From positions 28,837-92,836 of the forward strand of contig CAJCHZ010000053.1 of NCBI GenBank assembly GCA_903970165.1: 64,000 nt of DNA. The letters are read 5' to 3'. Of the stretch, positions 32,046 to 40,031 are shown piece after piece (position 1 is the stretch's first letter; every line of letters starts with the position of its first letter). The translations under genes were made by a program, and so were the position numbers. The stretch is from Betaproteobacteria bacterium. GTDB lineage: Bacteria > Acidobacteriota > Terriglobia > Acidiferrales > UBA7541. The notes beneath the pieces were generated by a model. It saw only the letters and a list, made by a program, of their open reading frames with translations. It was not told the origin of the DNA and searched no databases.

Positions 32046-33680
32046 TTGCTGGCGCTGCGTAAGGCTCTGGAGGCCACTCACCCCTTGATTGATTTGCCAG
32101 ACATTTTCAATGCCGCTACCTATTTTGTGGACCGGAATGTCCAGGAGGGGCGCGGGGCGAAGGTCGCCATCGAATGCGGCGAAGAGCGGGTGACCTATCG
32201 GGCGTTGCTAGAACGCACCAACCGGGTCGGCAATGCGCTTTTGAAGTTGGGCGTGCGCGCGGAAGAGCGGGTGTTGCTCCTGCTGTTGGATACTCCGGAC
32301 TTTTTGTACGCGTTTTTCGGGGCGATCAAAATCGGGGCAATCGCCGTGCCCGTCAATACGCAGGCCAAGGCTCCGGATTACGAATACATTCTGAATGATT
32401 GCCGGGCGCGCGTGGCGCTGGTAAGCGAAGCTTTGCTTACGAATTTGCGAGCGATTCCTCTCAAGAAATTGCCGTTTTTGCGAGAGGTCGTTGTTGTGGG
32501 CAAGCCCGACGCGGTTGTGGGTGCTGGTTCGGCGGAAAACCAGCACAGTTTCGAATTACTTATGGAATCGGCTTCGCCGGAGTTGGCAGCGGCACATACC
32601 AGCAAGGACGAGCCTGCGTTTTGGCTTTATTCGTCGGGAAGCACCGGAGCTTCCAAGGGCTGCGTGCATTTGCAGCACGATATGGTGGTTTGCTCGGAGC
32701 TTTACGCGAAGGGCATTTTGCGGATGAACGAGAACGACCGGTGCTTCAGCGTGGCGCGGCTGTTTTTTGCGTACGGGCTGGGAAATTCCGGTTATTTTCC
32801 GCTCGCTTGCGGGGCGACAACTATTCTCGATCCGGTGCGTCCTACGCCTGCGACGATTTACACCGACATTGAGCGGTACCGGCCTACATTATTTTTCTCT
32901 GTGCCGACGAATTATGCGGCTTTGCTTGCATATCACCGAGAGGATGGAAAGGAGTTTGATCTGTCGAGCGTGCGACACGCGATCTCGGCGGGAGAGGCGC
33001 TTCCCGCGCCTTTATTTCAGAAATTCAAGGAGCGGTTTGGCGTCGAGATTCTGGATTCGCTGGGCTCAACCGAGACTTTGCACGTGGTGATTGCCAATGG
33101 CCCTGGGGAGGCGAAAGCGGGATCGAGCGGGAAACTTATTCCTGGATATGAAGCGCGTTTGGTCGATGAGCGGGGAAATGATGTGCGCGCTAACGAAATT
33201 GGGGATTTGTTGATCAAGGGGGATTCCACTTGCGTCGGCTATTGGAACAAGCACGAAAAAACAAAAGAGACTTTTGTGGGGCATTGGTTTTGTACGGGCG
33301 ATAAGTATTCTCAGGACGAGAATGGCTACTTTTGGTATGCGGGGCGGTCGAACGATTTGTTCAAGGTGAACGGCTTGTGGCTAAGTCCGGCGGAAGTGGA
33401 GAGCGCGCTGATTTCGCATCCGGCGGTGCGCGAGGCGGCGGTGGTGGCGCGTGAGGATGAGGACGGGCTCACAAAAGCGGCCGCCTATGTGGTGCTGCAC
33501 GCGGAAATTTCCGCGAGTGAAGAGTTGACTCTTGAGCTTCAAGCGTTGGTTGGAGAAAAGATAGGCGGTTACAAACGGCCGAGGTGGGTTGAATACCTGG
33601 CGGAAATTCCGAAGACGGCCACGGGAAAATTGCAGCGCTTCAAGCTTCGCGAAATGGAAAAAGGAATCAACAAAAGGTGA
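32046..33680 (+). CDS. benzoate-CoA ligase (class I adenylate-forming)
   Basis: A 544-residue acyl-CoA synthetase; the start is a TTG shortly after GAGAAGAG, and no better ATG is seen. It has the family order FNAATYFVDRN (typical of benzoate-CoA ligases), VLLLLLDTPDFLYAFFGAIK, A3 loop YSSGSTGASKGCVH, FFAYGLGNSGYFPL, A5 DSLGSTETLHV, A7-A8 FCTGDKYSQDENGYFWYAGR then SNDLFKVNGLWLSP, and the A10 Lys in PKTATGKLQRFKL. It would activate benzoate to benzoyl-CoA in the cytoplasm using ATP, giving the substrate for the box enzymes encoded just downstream. A relaxed substrate range (2-substituted benzoates) is possible. Confidence 0.9.
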   Translation: MLALRKALEATHPLIDLPDIFNAATYFVDRNVQEGRGAKVAIECGEERVTYRALLERTNRVGNALLKLGVRAEERVLLLLLDTPDFLYAFFGAIKIGAIAVPVNTQAKAPDYEYILNDCRARVALVSEALLTNLRAIPLKKLPFLREVVVVGKPDAVVGAGSAENQHSFELLMESASPELAAAHTSKDEPAFWLYSSGSTGASKGCVHLQHDMVVCSELYAKGILRMNENDRCFSVARLFFAYGLGNSGYFPLACGATTILDPVRPTPATIYTDIERYRPTLFFSVPTNYAALLAYHREDGKEFDLSSVRHAISAGEALPAPLFQKFKERFGVEILDSLGSTETLHVVIANGPGEAKAGSSGKLIPGYEARLVDERGNDVRANEIGDLLIKGDSTCVGYWNKHEKTKETFVGHWFCTGDKYSQDENGYFWYAGRSNDLFKVNGLWLSPAEVESALISHPAVREAAVVAREDEDGLTKAAAYVVLHAEISASEELTLELQALVGEKIGGYKRPRWVEYLAEIPKTATGKLQRFKLREMEKGINKR

Positions 33681-33992
33681 CATTCCATGAAGGTAGTGAG
33701 CTAGGTGTGTCGGGTTTTGCGCGATGCGAGAACCTTGTATTCCCGGTGAATGCAACAAGATCAGCCCTCGGCAGTATAATGCATATCTGGGCATTCGAAG
33801 CGTTACGCATAGACAAAATCGCAAAGACTTTGAATCATGCATCTTACTGAAACCATTGTTAATAGGCTTCTTCTTAGAAGCAAGGGTCCTGTTGTAGGGT
33901 AATCCAAAACACATGAGCAGGATCTTGACGGTCGACCATCTACATGCGATATACTGCATGTGCCTCTTCCGAGCAGAGGGTAATCTACCTCC
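33681..33992. promoter_or_regulatory. box gene control region
   Basis: About 310 bases between the benzoate-CoA ligase and boxR, with no gene. It holds a palindrome (33942-33961) overlapping a possible promoter: TTGACG at 33925-33930, with TATACT at 33950-33955 (19-base spacing). GGGTAAT occurs twice, near 33897 and 33979. Confidence 0.5.
33942..33961. promoter_or_regulatory. palindrome, candidate BoxR operator
   Basis: ACATGC and GCATGT are perfect six-base arms separated by GATATACT, 31 bases before the boxR start and overlapping a possible -10. BzdR/BoxR-type repressors bind TGCA-containing repeats, so autoregulation is plausible. Exact agreement with published BoxR boxes could not be tested. 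Confidence 0.45.
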
Positions 33993-34898
33993 GTGCAGAC
34001 CGACGCCACAATAAAGGATATCACCACACGCGGTGCGACCGCCGGAACCGAGGGCGGATTTTTGATTTTCCTCGGCGCGCGTGTGCGCGAACTGCGCAAT
34101 CGGCGGGGATTGACCCGCAAGATGTTGGCGCGAGAGGCGGATGTTTCGGAGCGGCATCTCGCGCAGCTGGAAGCTGGAGAAGGAAATGTTTCGATCGTGC
34201 TGCTGCGAAGAATTGCCGGGGCGCTGAGCGTGTCGCTTGCGAACTTGTTCGCGCCCGAAGCGGAAACGCAGCATGAAAAAGTTTTGATTCAACGGTTTCT
34301 CGAGCGGCTGCCTGCGCATCGCGTGGAAGATGCCGTGTTTCGTTTGATGCGCGAATTTGGACACGAAGAAAAGGCCCGGCGTAAGCGCCTGGCACTGATT
34401 GGATTACGCGGGGCGGGAAAATCAACGCTCGGGGCGCGGCTGGGCCAGGGAATGAAGATTCCGTTTATCGAGCTGGACGGCGAGATTGAAAAAGAGATGG
34501 GGATGCCGCTTGGCGAAATTTTCTCGCTCTACGGGCAATCTGGTTATCGCGCGATTGAGAGGCGGGTTTTGGAACGCGTCCTGGATGAGCACAAGAATGC
34601 GATTCTTTCCATCGGCGGCGGCGTGGTCTCTGAAAAAGAGACGTACGACTATTTGCTCTCGAATTGCTACACGGTGTGGATTAAGGCGCGGCCGGAAGAG
34701 TACATGGCGCGCGTGATCGCGCAGGGCGATTTGCGGTTGATGGCCGGCAGCGCGCGTGCGATGGAAGATTTGCGCCGGATTCTGGAAGCACGCGAGCCTC
34801 TTTACCGGAAGGCGGATATGTACTTCGACACTTCGGGAAATTCCGTGGAGGAAAGTTTTGGGAAATTGAAAGCAGCATTGCAGGGTAAAGAAGAGTAG
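33993..34898 (+). CDS. boxR: BoxR/BzdR-type benzoyl-CoA-responsive regulator (HTH plus shikimate-kinase-like domain)
   Basis: A 301-residue two-domain protein, GTG start. Residues 25-85 are an XRE-type helix-turn-helix (GARVRELRNRRGLTRKMLAR, then VSERHLAQLEAGEGNVS). From about residue 130 it has a shikimate-kinase-like domain with P-loop GLRGAGKST (137-145), FIELDGEIEKEMGM, YRAIERRVLERVL and ILSIGGGVVSE. This is the hallmark fusion of BzdR and BoxR, which repress benzoate catabolic genes until benzoyl-CoA binds the kinase-like domain. It lies between the ligase and boxC genes on the same strand, ten bases before boxC, so it probably controls this cluster. Confidence 0.92.
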   Translation: MQTDATIKDITTRGATAGTEGGFLIFLGARVRELRNRRGLTRKMLAREADVSERHLAQLEAGEGNVSIVLLRRIAGALSVSLANLFAPEAETQHEKVLIQRFLERLPAHRVEDAVFRLMREFGHEEKARRKRLALIGLRGAGKSTLGARLGQGMKIPFIELDGEIEKEMGMPLGEIFSLYGQSGYRAIERRVLERVLDEHKNAILSIGGGVVSEKETYDYLLSNCYTVWIKARPEEYMARVIAQGDLRLMAGSARAMEDLRRILEAREPLYRKADMYFDTSGNSVEESFGKLKAALQGKEE

Positions 34899-34907
34899 GA
34901 GGCGCTT

Positions 34908-36590
34908 ATGGATTCTGCTGCGATGGAGGAGCTTTCCACAAAAATGGAACCGCCGGATTATCGGACGGAGCCGAGCCAGTACAAACATTGGAAGCTAGCA
35001 TTCGATGGACCGGTCGCGACGCTGACGATGGATGTCGCGGAAGATGGCGGAATTCGGCCGGGGTACAAGTTAAAGCTGAATTCCTATGATCTCGGCGTGG
35101 ACATTGAGCTGCACGATGCGCTGCAGAGGATTCGCTTTGAGCATCCGGAGATTCGCTCGGTGATTATTACCAGCGCGAAGAACAGGATTTTTTGCTCCGG
35201 CGCAAACATTTACATGCTGGGGCTTTCTTCGCATGCGTGGAAAGTCAATTTTTGCAAGTTCACGAACGAGACACGAAATGGGATTGAGGATTCGAGCGCA
35301 CACTCCGGTTTGAAATTTCTCGCAGCTTGCAATGGAACGACGGCGGGGGGCGGATACGAGCTGGCCCTGGCTTGCGACGAGATCATTTTGGTAGACGACC
35401 GGTCCTCGGCGGTGAGTCTGCCGGAATTGCCGCTGCTCGGCGTGCTGCCTGGGACGGGAGGTTTGACGCGCGTCACGGATAAGCGAAAAGTACGGCGGGA
35501 CCATGCCGATATGTTTTGCACGAATCCGGACGGCGTGCGGGGCCAGCGAGCCAAGGATTGGCGGCTGGTGGATGAGGTGATCAAGCCGCAACAGTTTCCG
35601 GAACAGGTGAAGGCGCGAGCACTACAGCTCGCAGAGAAGAGTGACCGCCCCGCGAACGCGAAAGGGATTGCGCTGACTCCGGTGAAGCGAACTGTGGATG
35701 ACGCCGGGCTCCATTACGAGTATGTGGATGCGCAGGTGAATCGCGAGGCGCGACTGGTGACATTGACTGTGCGGGCACCGGAATCCGTGCCTACCGACAT
35801 GATGGAGAGTGTAAAGGCAGCCGGAGCGAGTTGGTGGCCATTGCAAATGGCGCGCGAGCTGGATGATGCCATTCTGACCCTGCGTACCAATGAGCTGGAA
35901 CTTGGGCTTTGGATTTTGAAGGTGGTGGGAAATCCTGAGGCCGTACTCGCGTTTGACGGATTTATTTTGGATCACCAGGACAATTGGTTTGTGCGGGAAG
36001 TTCTCGGGATGATGCGGCGGACGTTCGCGCGACTGGATGTTTCTTCGCGTTCGATGTACGCGATTGTCGAGCCAGGTTCGTGCTTTGCGGGAACGCTGTT
36101 CGAATTGGTGCTGGCCGCAGACCGTGTATACATGCGCGATTCGCAGGATAGTGAGAACGTGGCGAGCGTTGTGCTTTCGCGGATGAATTTTGGGGCCTTG
36201 CCGATGGTGAATCATCTTTCGCGCATGGCGGCGCGTTTTTATCAGGAAACGGGGCAAATCGAATCGCTGCGAAAGTTGATTGGAAAAAAGATTACGGTGC
36301 ATGAGGCGATGGAGGCAGGGCTCGTCACGGCTGCTCCGGACGACCTCGATTGGGAAGATGAAATTCGGCAGGCGCTGGAATCGCGGGCGGCGCTTTCGCC
36401 CGATGCCTTGACTGGGCTTGAGGCCAATTTGCGGTTTGGCGGCAGCGAGACGCTGGAGACGCGCGTGTTCGGGCGGCTTTCCGCGTGGCAGAACTGGATT
36501 TTTATTCGCCCGAATGCGGTTGGGGCGAACGGGGCCTTGAAAGTTTATGGCACGGGGGCGCCGGCGAAATTTAATTGGGAGAGAGTTTAG
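34908..36590 (+). CDS. boxC: 2,3-epoxybenzoyl-CoA dihydrolase (benzoyl-CoA-dihydrodiol lyase) BoxC
   Basis: A 560-residue protein with ATG after AGGAGGCGCTT. It is a long, duplicated crotonase-fold protein: IRSVIITSAKNRIFCSGANI and LAACNGTTAGGGYELALACD in the first half, and a second, diverged crotonase-like half around AIVEPGSCFAGTLFELVLAA. FKHW-like N-terminal KHWKLAFDGPVATLTMDVAE is typical of BoxC. The enzyme opens the epoxybenzoyl-CoA ring hydrolytically to 3,4-dehydroadipyl-CoA semialdehyde and formate. Length (about 555 residues) and motifs agree with the family. It lies directly between boxR and boxB. Confidence 0.93.
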   Translation: MDSAAMEELSTKMEPPDYRTEPSQYKHWKLAFDGPVATLTMDVAEDGGIRPGYKLKLNSYDLGVDIELHDALQRIRFEHPEIRSVIITSAKNRIFCSGANIYMLGLSSHAWKVNFCKFTNETRNGIEDSSAHSGLKFLAACNGTTAGGGYELALACDEIILVDDRSSAVSLPELPLLGVLPGTGGLTRVTDKRKVRRDHADMFCTNPDGVRGQRAKDWRLVDEVIKPQQFPEQVKARALQLAEKSDRPANAKGIALTPVKRTVDDAGLHYEYVDAQVNREARLVTLTVRAPESVPTDMMESVKAAGASWWPLQMARELDDAILTLRTNELELGLWILKVVGNPEAVLAFDGFILDHQDNWFVREVLGMMRRTFARLDVSSRSMYAIVEPGSCFAGTLFELVLAADRVYMRDSQDSENVASVVLSRMNFGALPMVNHLSRMAARFYQETGQIESLRKLIGKKITVHEAMEAGLVTAAPDDLDWEDEIRQALESRAALSPDALTGLEANLRFGGSETLETRVFGRLSAWQNWIFIRPNAVGANGALKVYGTGAPAKFNWERV

Positions 36591-36678
36591 ACAGCCGCGC
36601 ACCCGCAGTTAGCGAGACCAGAATTCGTCGTGAGAAAAAAGCACAAGCAAGAGTGCCTGTGCCACTGAGGAGAAGGCC

Positions 36679-38103
36679 ATGATCGATTACACCGAGAAGA
36701 TTCCGAACAATGTGGATTTGGGGCGGGACCGTGGATTGCAGCGGGCGCTGGAACACTGGCAGCCCGCCTATATGGGCTGGTGGTATGACATGGGTCCGAA
36801 CGAGAGCCACAACTACGACGTTTACCTGCGCACCGCCGTGAGCGTCGAGCCGGATGGATGGGCGCAATTTGATTACGTAAAGATGCCCGAGTATCGGTGG
36901 GGAATCTTCTTGCAGCCGCGCGACATGCAGAGGCAGGTCAATTTTGGGATGCACAAAGGGCAGTCGGCGTGGCAGGAAGTGCCTGGAGAATACCGCTCGA
37001 CATTGCGGCGCGTCATTGTGACGCAAGGCGATACGGAGCCGGCCTCGGTGGAACAGCAGCGGCTGCTGGGAGCTTCGTGTCCTTCCATGTATGACCTGCG
37101 AAATATTTTCCAGGTGAACGTGGAGGAAGGGCGGCATTTGTGGGCCATGGTGTATTTGCTGCACCGTTATTTTGGGCGCGATGGGCGCGAGGAAGCGGAG
37201 TCCCTGCTGGCGCGGCGATCGGGAGACGCCGACAACCCGCGCATTCTAGGCGCCTTTAACGAGCCGACGCCGGATTGGCTGGCGTTTTACATGTTTACGT
37301 TTTTCACGGACCGCGATGGCAAGTTTCAATTGTGCGCATTGGCGGAATCCGGATTCGATCCACTGGCAAGGACCTGCCGGTTCATGCTGACCGAAGAGGC
37401 GCACCACATGTTCGTCGGAGAGACGGGCGTGACGCGCATCATTAAGCGAACTTGCGAGGTGATGAAAGAACACAAACTGGAAGATCCATCACAGATTCGC
37501 GCGCTTGGCGTGATTGATCTGCAGACGATTCAGCGCTACTTGAATTTTCATTACAGCGTAACGCTGGACCTTTATGGATCGGACCTTTCCTCGAACGCCG
37601 CGAACTATTACACGAGCGGATTGAAGGGACGCTTTCGCGAGACGAAGCTTGAGGACGACCACGTGCTAAGCGAGGCCGAGTATCCAGTGTACGAAGTAAT
37701 CGGCGACAAGATCGCCCAGAAGAATGTTCCGGCGCTAAAGGCGCTGAATGAACGCTTGCGCGACGATTATATCGAGGAGATCGCAGACGGCGTGGCCCGG
37801 TGGCAGCGAGTTATCGATGAAGCGGGGATTCCGTTTAAGCTGACGCTTCCGCACAAGGGGTTTCATCGCGCGATTGGGAATTTTGCGGGACACCACATCG
37901 GGATTCATGGAGAAGTGCTGACCGCCGAGGAATGGAAGAAACACGAGGACGAATGGCTGCCGAGCGCGGCGGACCAGAAATTCGTGCAGTCGTTGATGAC
38001 GGGGCGCGTTGTGGAGCCAGGGAAATTTGCGAATTGGATTGCGCCTCCTTTGCGCGGCATCAACAGCAAGCCGCTTGATTTTGAATATGTTCGGTTTAAT
38101 TGA
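36679..38103 (+). CDS. boxB: benzoyl-CoA 2,3-epoxidase subunit BoxB
   Basis: A 474-residue protein with ATG after AGGAGAAGGCC. It begins IDYTEKIPNNVDLGRDRGLQ, the BoxB N-terminus, and contains the diiron ligand motifs VNVEEGRHLWAMVY and LTEEAHHMFVGETGV, each with Glu and His on a helix, in a ferritin-like four-helix core. BoxB inserts one oxygen atom into benzoyl-CoA to form 2,3-epoxybenzoyl-CoA, using electrons from the flavo-iron-sulfur reductase BoxA. No boxA is found in this window, so the electron donor must be encoded elsewhere or be different. It follows boxC after 88 bases. Confidence 0.95.
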   Translation: MIDYTEKIPNNVDLGRDRGLQRALEHWQPAYMGWWYDMGPNESHNYDVYLRTAVSVEPDGWAQFDYVKMPEYRWGIFLQPRDMQRQVNFGMHKGQSAWQEVPGEYRSTLRRVIVTQGDTEPASVEQQRLLGASCPSMYDLRNIFQVNVEEGRHLWAMVYLLHRYFGRDGREEAESLLARRSGDADNPRILGAFNEPTPDWLAFYMFTFFTDRDGKFQLCALAESGFDPLARTCRFMLTEEAHHMFVGETGVTRIIKRTCEVMKEHKLEDPSQIRALGVIDLQTIQRYLNFHYSVTLDLYGSDLSSNAANYYTSGLKGRFRETKLEDDHVLSEAEYPVYEVIGDKIAQKNVPALKALNERLRDDYIEEIADGVARWQRVIDEAGIPFKLTLPHKGFHRAIGNFAGHHIGIHGEVLTAEEWKKHEDEWLPSAADQKFVQSLMTGRVVEPGKFANWIAPPLRGINSKPLDFEYVRFN

Positions 38104-38174
38104 GATTTTTTCCTCGACGAATGGGCGCTTGAAATAGAGAGCGCCGGTTTAACGCAGAGGGCACATAGAAAAGA

Positions 38175-39023
38175 ATGCAGCCGATCATAGACATTCATAT
38201 TCACATCATGCCGTATCACATGATGAAGGCAGCCCCAACGGAGCTAGTAAAGAAAGGGCGGAAAGATTACGACGAGGTATTGCGCTATTGCGAGGATCCC
38301 AAGGCGTTTTTGGGGCACATGGACAGCCTCGGCATTGAACGGGCCGGGCTCATCAATTATGTCGCGCCGAAACTGATCGGGTTCACGCCGGAAGTAAACG
38401 ATTGGAGCGCGAAATACTGCAGCGCAAATCCGCACCGCCTGATCGCCTTTGGCGGCGTACTGCCTGGCACAGTCCCCGATTGCGGCGCCGAAGTGAACCG
38501 CATGGCAAAGATTGGAATTCGCGGCATCAAGCTGCATCCCTCGCACCAGGTGCTCACGCCGAATTCCTACATGGAGGGCAACGGCGAGTTAGCCAAAGTT
38601 TACGACCGCGCCCAAGCCAACGGCATGCCGGTTATGATTCACACAGGCACTTCAATTTTTCCCGGTGCGCGGAATCTTCACGCACAACCCATGTTGTGCG
38701 ATGACATCAGCATTGACTATCCGGATCTTGTGGTGATCCTTGCTCATGGTGGACGGCCGCTTTGGATGAACGAGGCGTTCTTCCTCGTGCGGCGTCACCA
38801 GAACATGTACATGGATATTTCCGGAATTCCTCCGCAGAAGCTGATGGAATATTTTCCGCGGATTGAGGAAATCGCGGACAAGGTTTTGTGGGGAACGGAC
38901 TGGCCGGGGCCCGGTGTGCCGGATATAAAGGGAAACCTCGAGAAATTTCACGCGCTTCCGATTGGCGCGGAAGCCAAACGCAAGATCTTATACGGTAATG
39001 CGGCGCGATTGTTTCCCGTGTGA
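38175..39023 (+). CDS. amidohydrolase-2 family metal-dependent hydrolase
   Basis: A 282-residue TIM-barrel amidohydrolase of the ACMSD-like group. Metal ligand motifs: IDIHIHIM (HxH) at the N-terminus, MIHTGTSIFPG, VVILAHGGRPLW and VLWGTDWPGPG with the late Asp; GIRGIKLHPSHQVL is also typical. The family performs decarboxylations or C-C/C-N hydrolysis. It lies 71 bases after boxB on the same strand, so a role in benzoate breakdown or detoxifying a ring product is possible, but it is not part of the known box pathway. Confidence 0.82.
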   Translation: MQPIIDIHIHIMPYHMMKAAPTELVKKGRKDYDEVLRYCEDPKAFLGHMDSLGIERAGLINYVAPKLIGFTPEVNDWSAKYCSANPHRLIAFGGVLPGTVPDCGAEVNRMAKIGIRGIKLHPSHQVLTPNSYMEGNGELAKVYDRAQANGMPVMIHTGTSIFPGARNLHAQPMLCDDISIDYPDLVVILAHGGRPLWMNEAFFLVRRHQNMYMDISGIPPQKLMEYFPRIEEIADKVLWGTDWPGPGVPDIKGNLEKFHALPIGAEAKRKILYGNAARLFPV

Positions 39024-39087
39024 AGAGAGGGAAACTCTTTCGCTCGCCCCATGTGTTCTAAAGTTTCAGAGCTTTGAAGATGGTTCG

Positions 39088-39681
39088 CTAAGCCGTAACG
39101 TTCAGGGGCGAACTTGATGTTGCACCGCTCGACCCGCCCGTCCCCGAGGAACCGGTGCTTCCCGCAAATTGTAGAAAATCCTGCTGCAGTGTGCTGTAAG
39201 TCTGCTGCGCCGCGTTGAGGTTCCCGGACTGAAGCTCCTGCCCGAGAGTTCCGAAGAGCGTCGAAACGGAATTCTGCTGGGTGGAGCTTTGCGAACTCTC
39301 CGGGCGAGTGTGGTGGAAGCGGCCATGGAGAGAGATTCCTTGCTGACTGAGATCCTGCTTTAATGAGGAGAAATCAGACTGCGCCGCGGACAAATTGCCC
39401 GAGCTCAAATCCTGCGACAATTGCAAGAAAGCCTGAGACACCGTGCTCGTGGGTTGTGAGCCGCTCTGCGTAGCGCTTGCGGAGCTCGCGGTGCTTACGA
39501 GCTGGCTTGGTAACTCTTGCTTTAGGGTGGCGAAGTCGCCCTGCGCCTGCGACAAATTGCCCGACTGAAGCGCCTGCCCAAGCTGCTGAAATCCCTGCTG
39601 AATCTGCTGAAATTTATTCTGTGTGGAGTTCGCCCCATATGCGGAAAACAGACTGCTGCCTAAGATCCCAGCGACGGACAT
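39088..39681 (-). CDS. Ser/Gln-rich protein with three internal repeats
   Basis: A 197-residue protein, ATG after GGAGACTA. It holds three copies of a helix-turn-helix-like unit of about 30 residues: FQQLGQALQSGNLSQAQGDF, FLQLSQDLSSGNLSAAQSDF and FGTLGQELQSGNLNAAQQTY, each followed by a T/SLKQ-L segment. The copies are joined by Ser/Thr/Gly/Gln-rich linkers, and the tail is Gly/Ser-rich. There is no clear signal peptide (N-terminus MSVAGILGSSLFSAYGANST). Similar SGNLxxAQxDF repeats occur in acidobacterial hypothetical proteins; function unknown. The repeats look like a short TPR/bundle array for protein contacts. Confidence 0.72.
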   Translation of the reverse strand: MSVAGILGSSLFSAYGANSTQNKFQQIQQGFQQLGQALQSGNLSQAQGDFATLKQELPSQLVSTASSASATQSGSQPTSTVSQAFLQLSQDLSSGNLSAAQSDFSSLKQDLSQQGISLHGRFHHTRPESSQSSTQQNSVSTLFGTLGQELQSGNLNAAQQTYSTLQQDFLQFAGSTGSSGTGGSSGATSSSPLNVTA

Positions 39682-40031
39682 ATTAGTCTCCTTTAACGTA
39701 GGCCGATCAGGGAATCCCCATGATCCGATTCGACGTAAGGCGTATCGGCCGTTTGCAGATTTGCTTTAACGCCAAATTCGCGCGCCGCTCGAATCGCATG
39801 CGCGGCCAGGATCAAACATCAGCTCCGCAACTCTAATGGCACGCACACTGCCACCAATCACTTACGCAAGATGGGCGAAGCAGTGTTGATTCCTCTGGAC
39901 TTATTCTAAGAGCGACGAGTGAATCGGCAAATGCCCGTAAACACCAGGCAAAGAAAACCTTCTTTCGTCATCGGACTGGGCAAACGCTGCCGGGAGCAAC
40001 GGGGTGAGGAAAGCATTGACTTTCTTGTTAC
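39682..40031. other. intergenic region downstream of the OprB gene
   Basis: About 350 bases without a confident gene. GGCCGAT near 39704 and ATCGGCC near 39744 are inverted copies close to the start of the repeat-protein gene. A minus-strand frame ending at 39901 has a signal-like stretch but no normal start codon. Confidence 0.35.
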
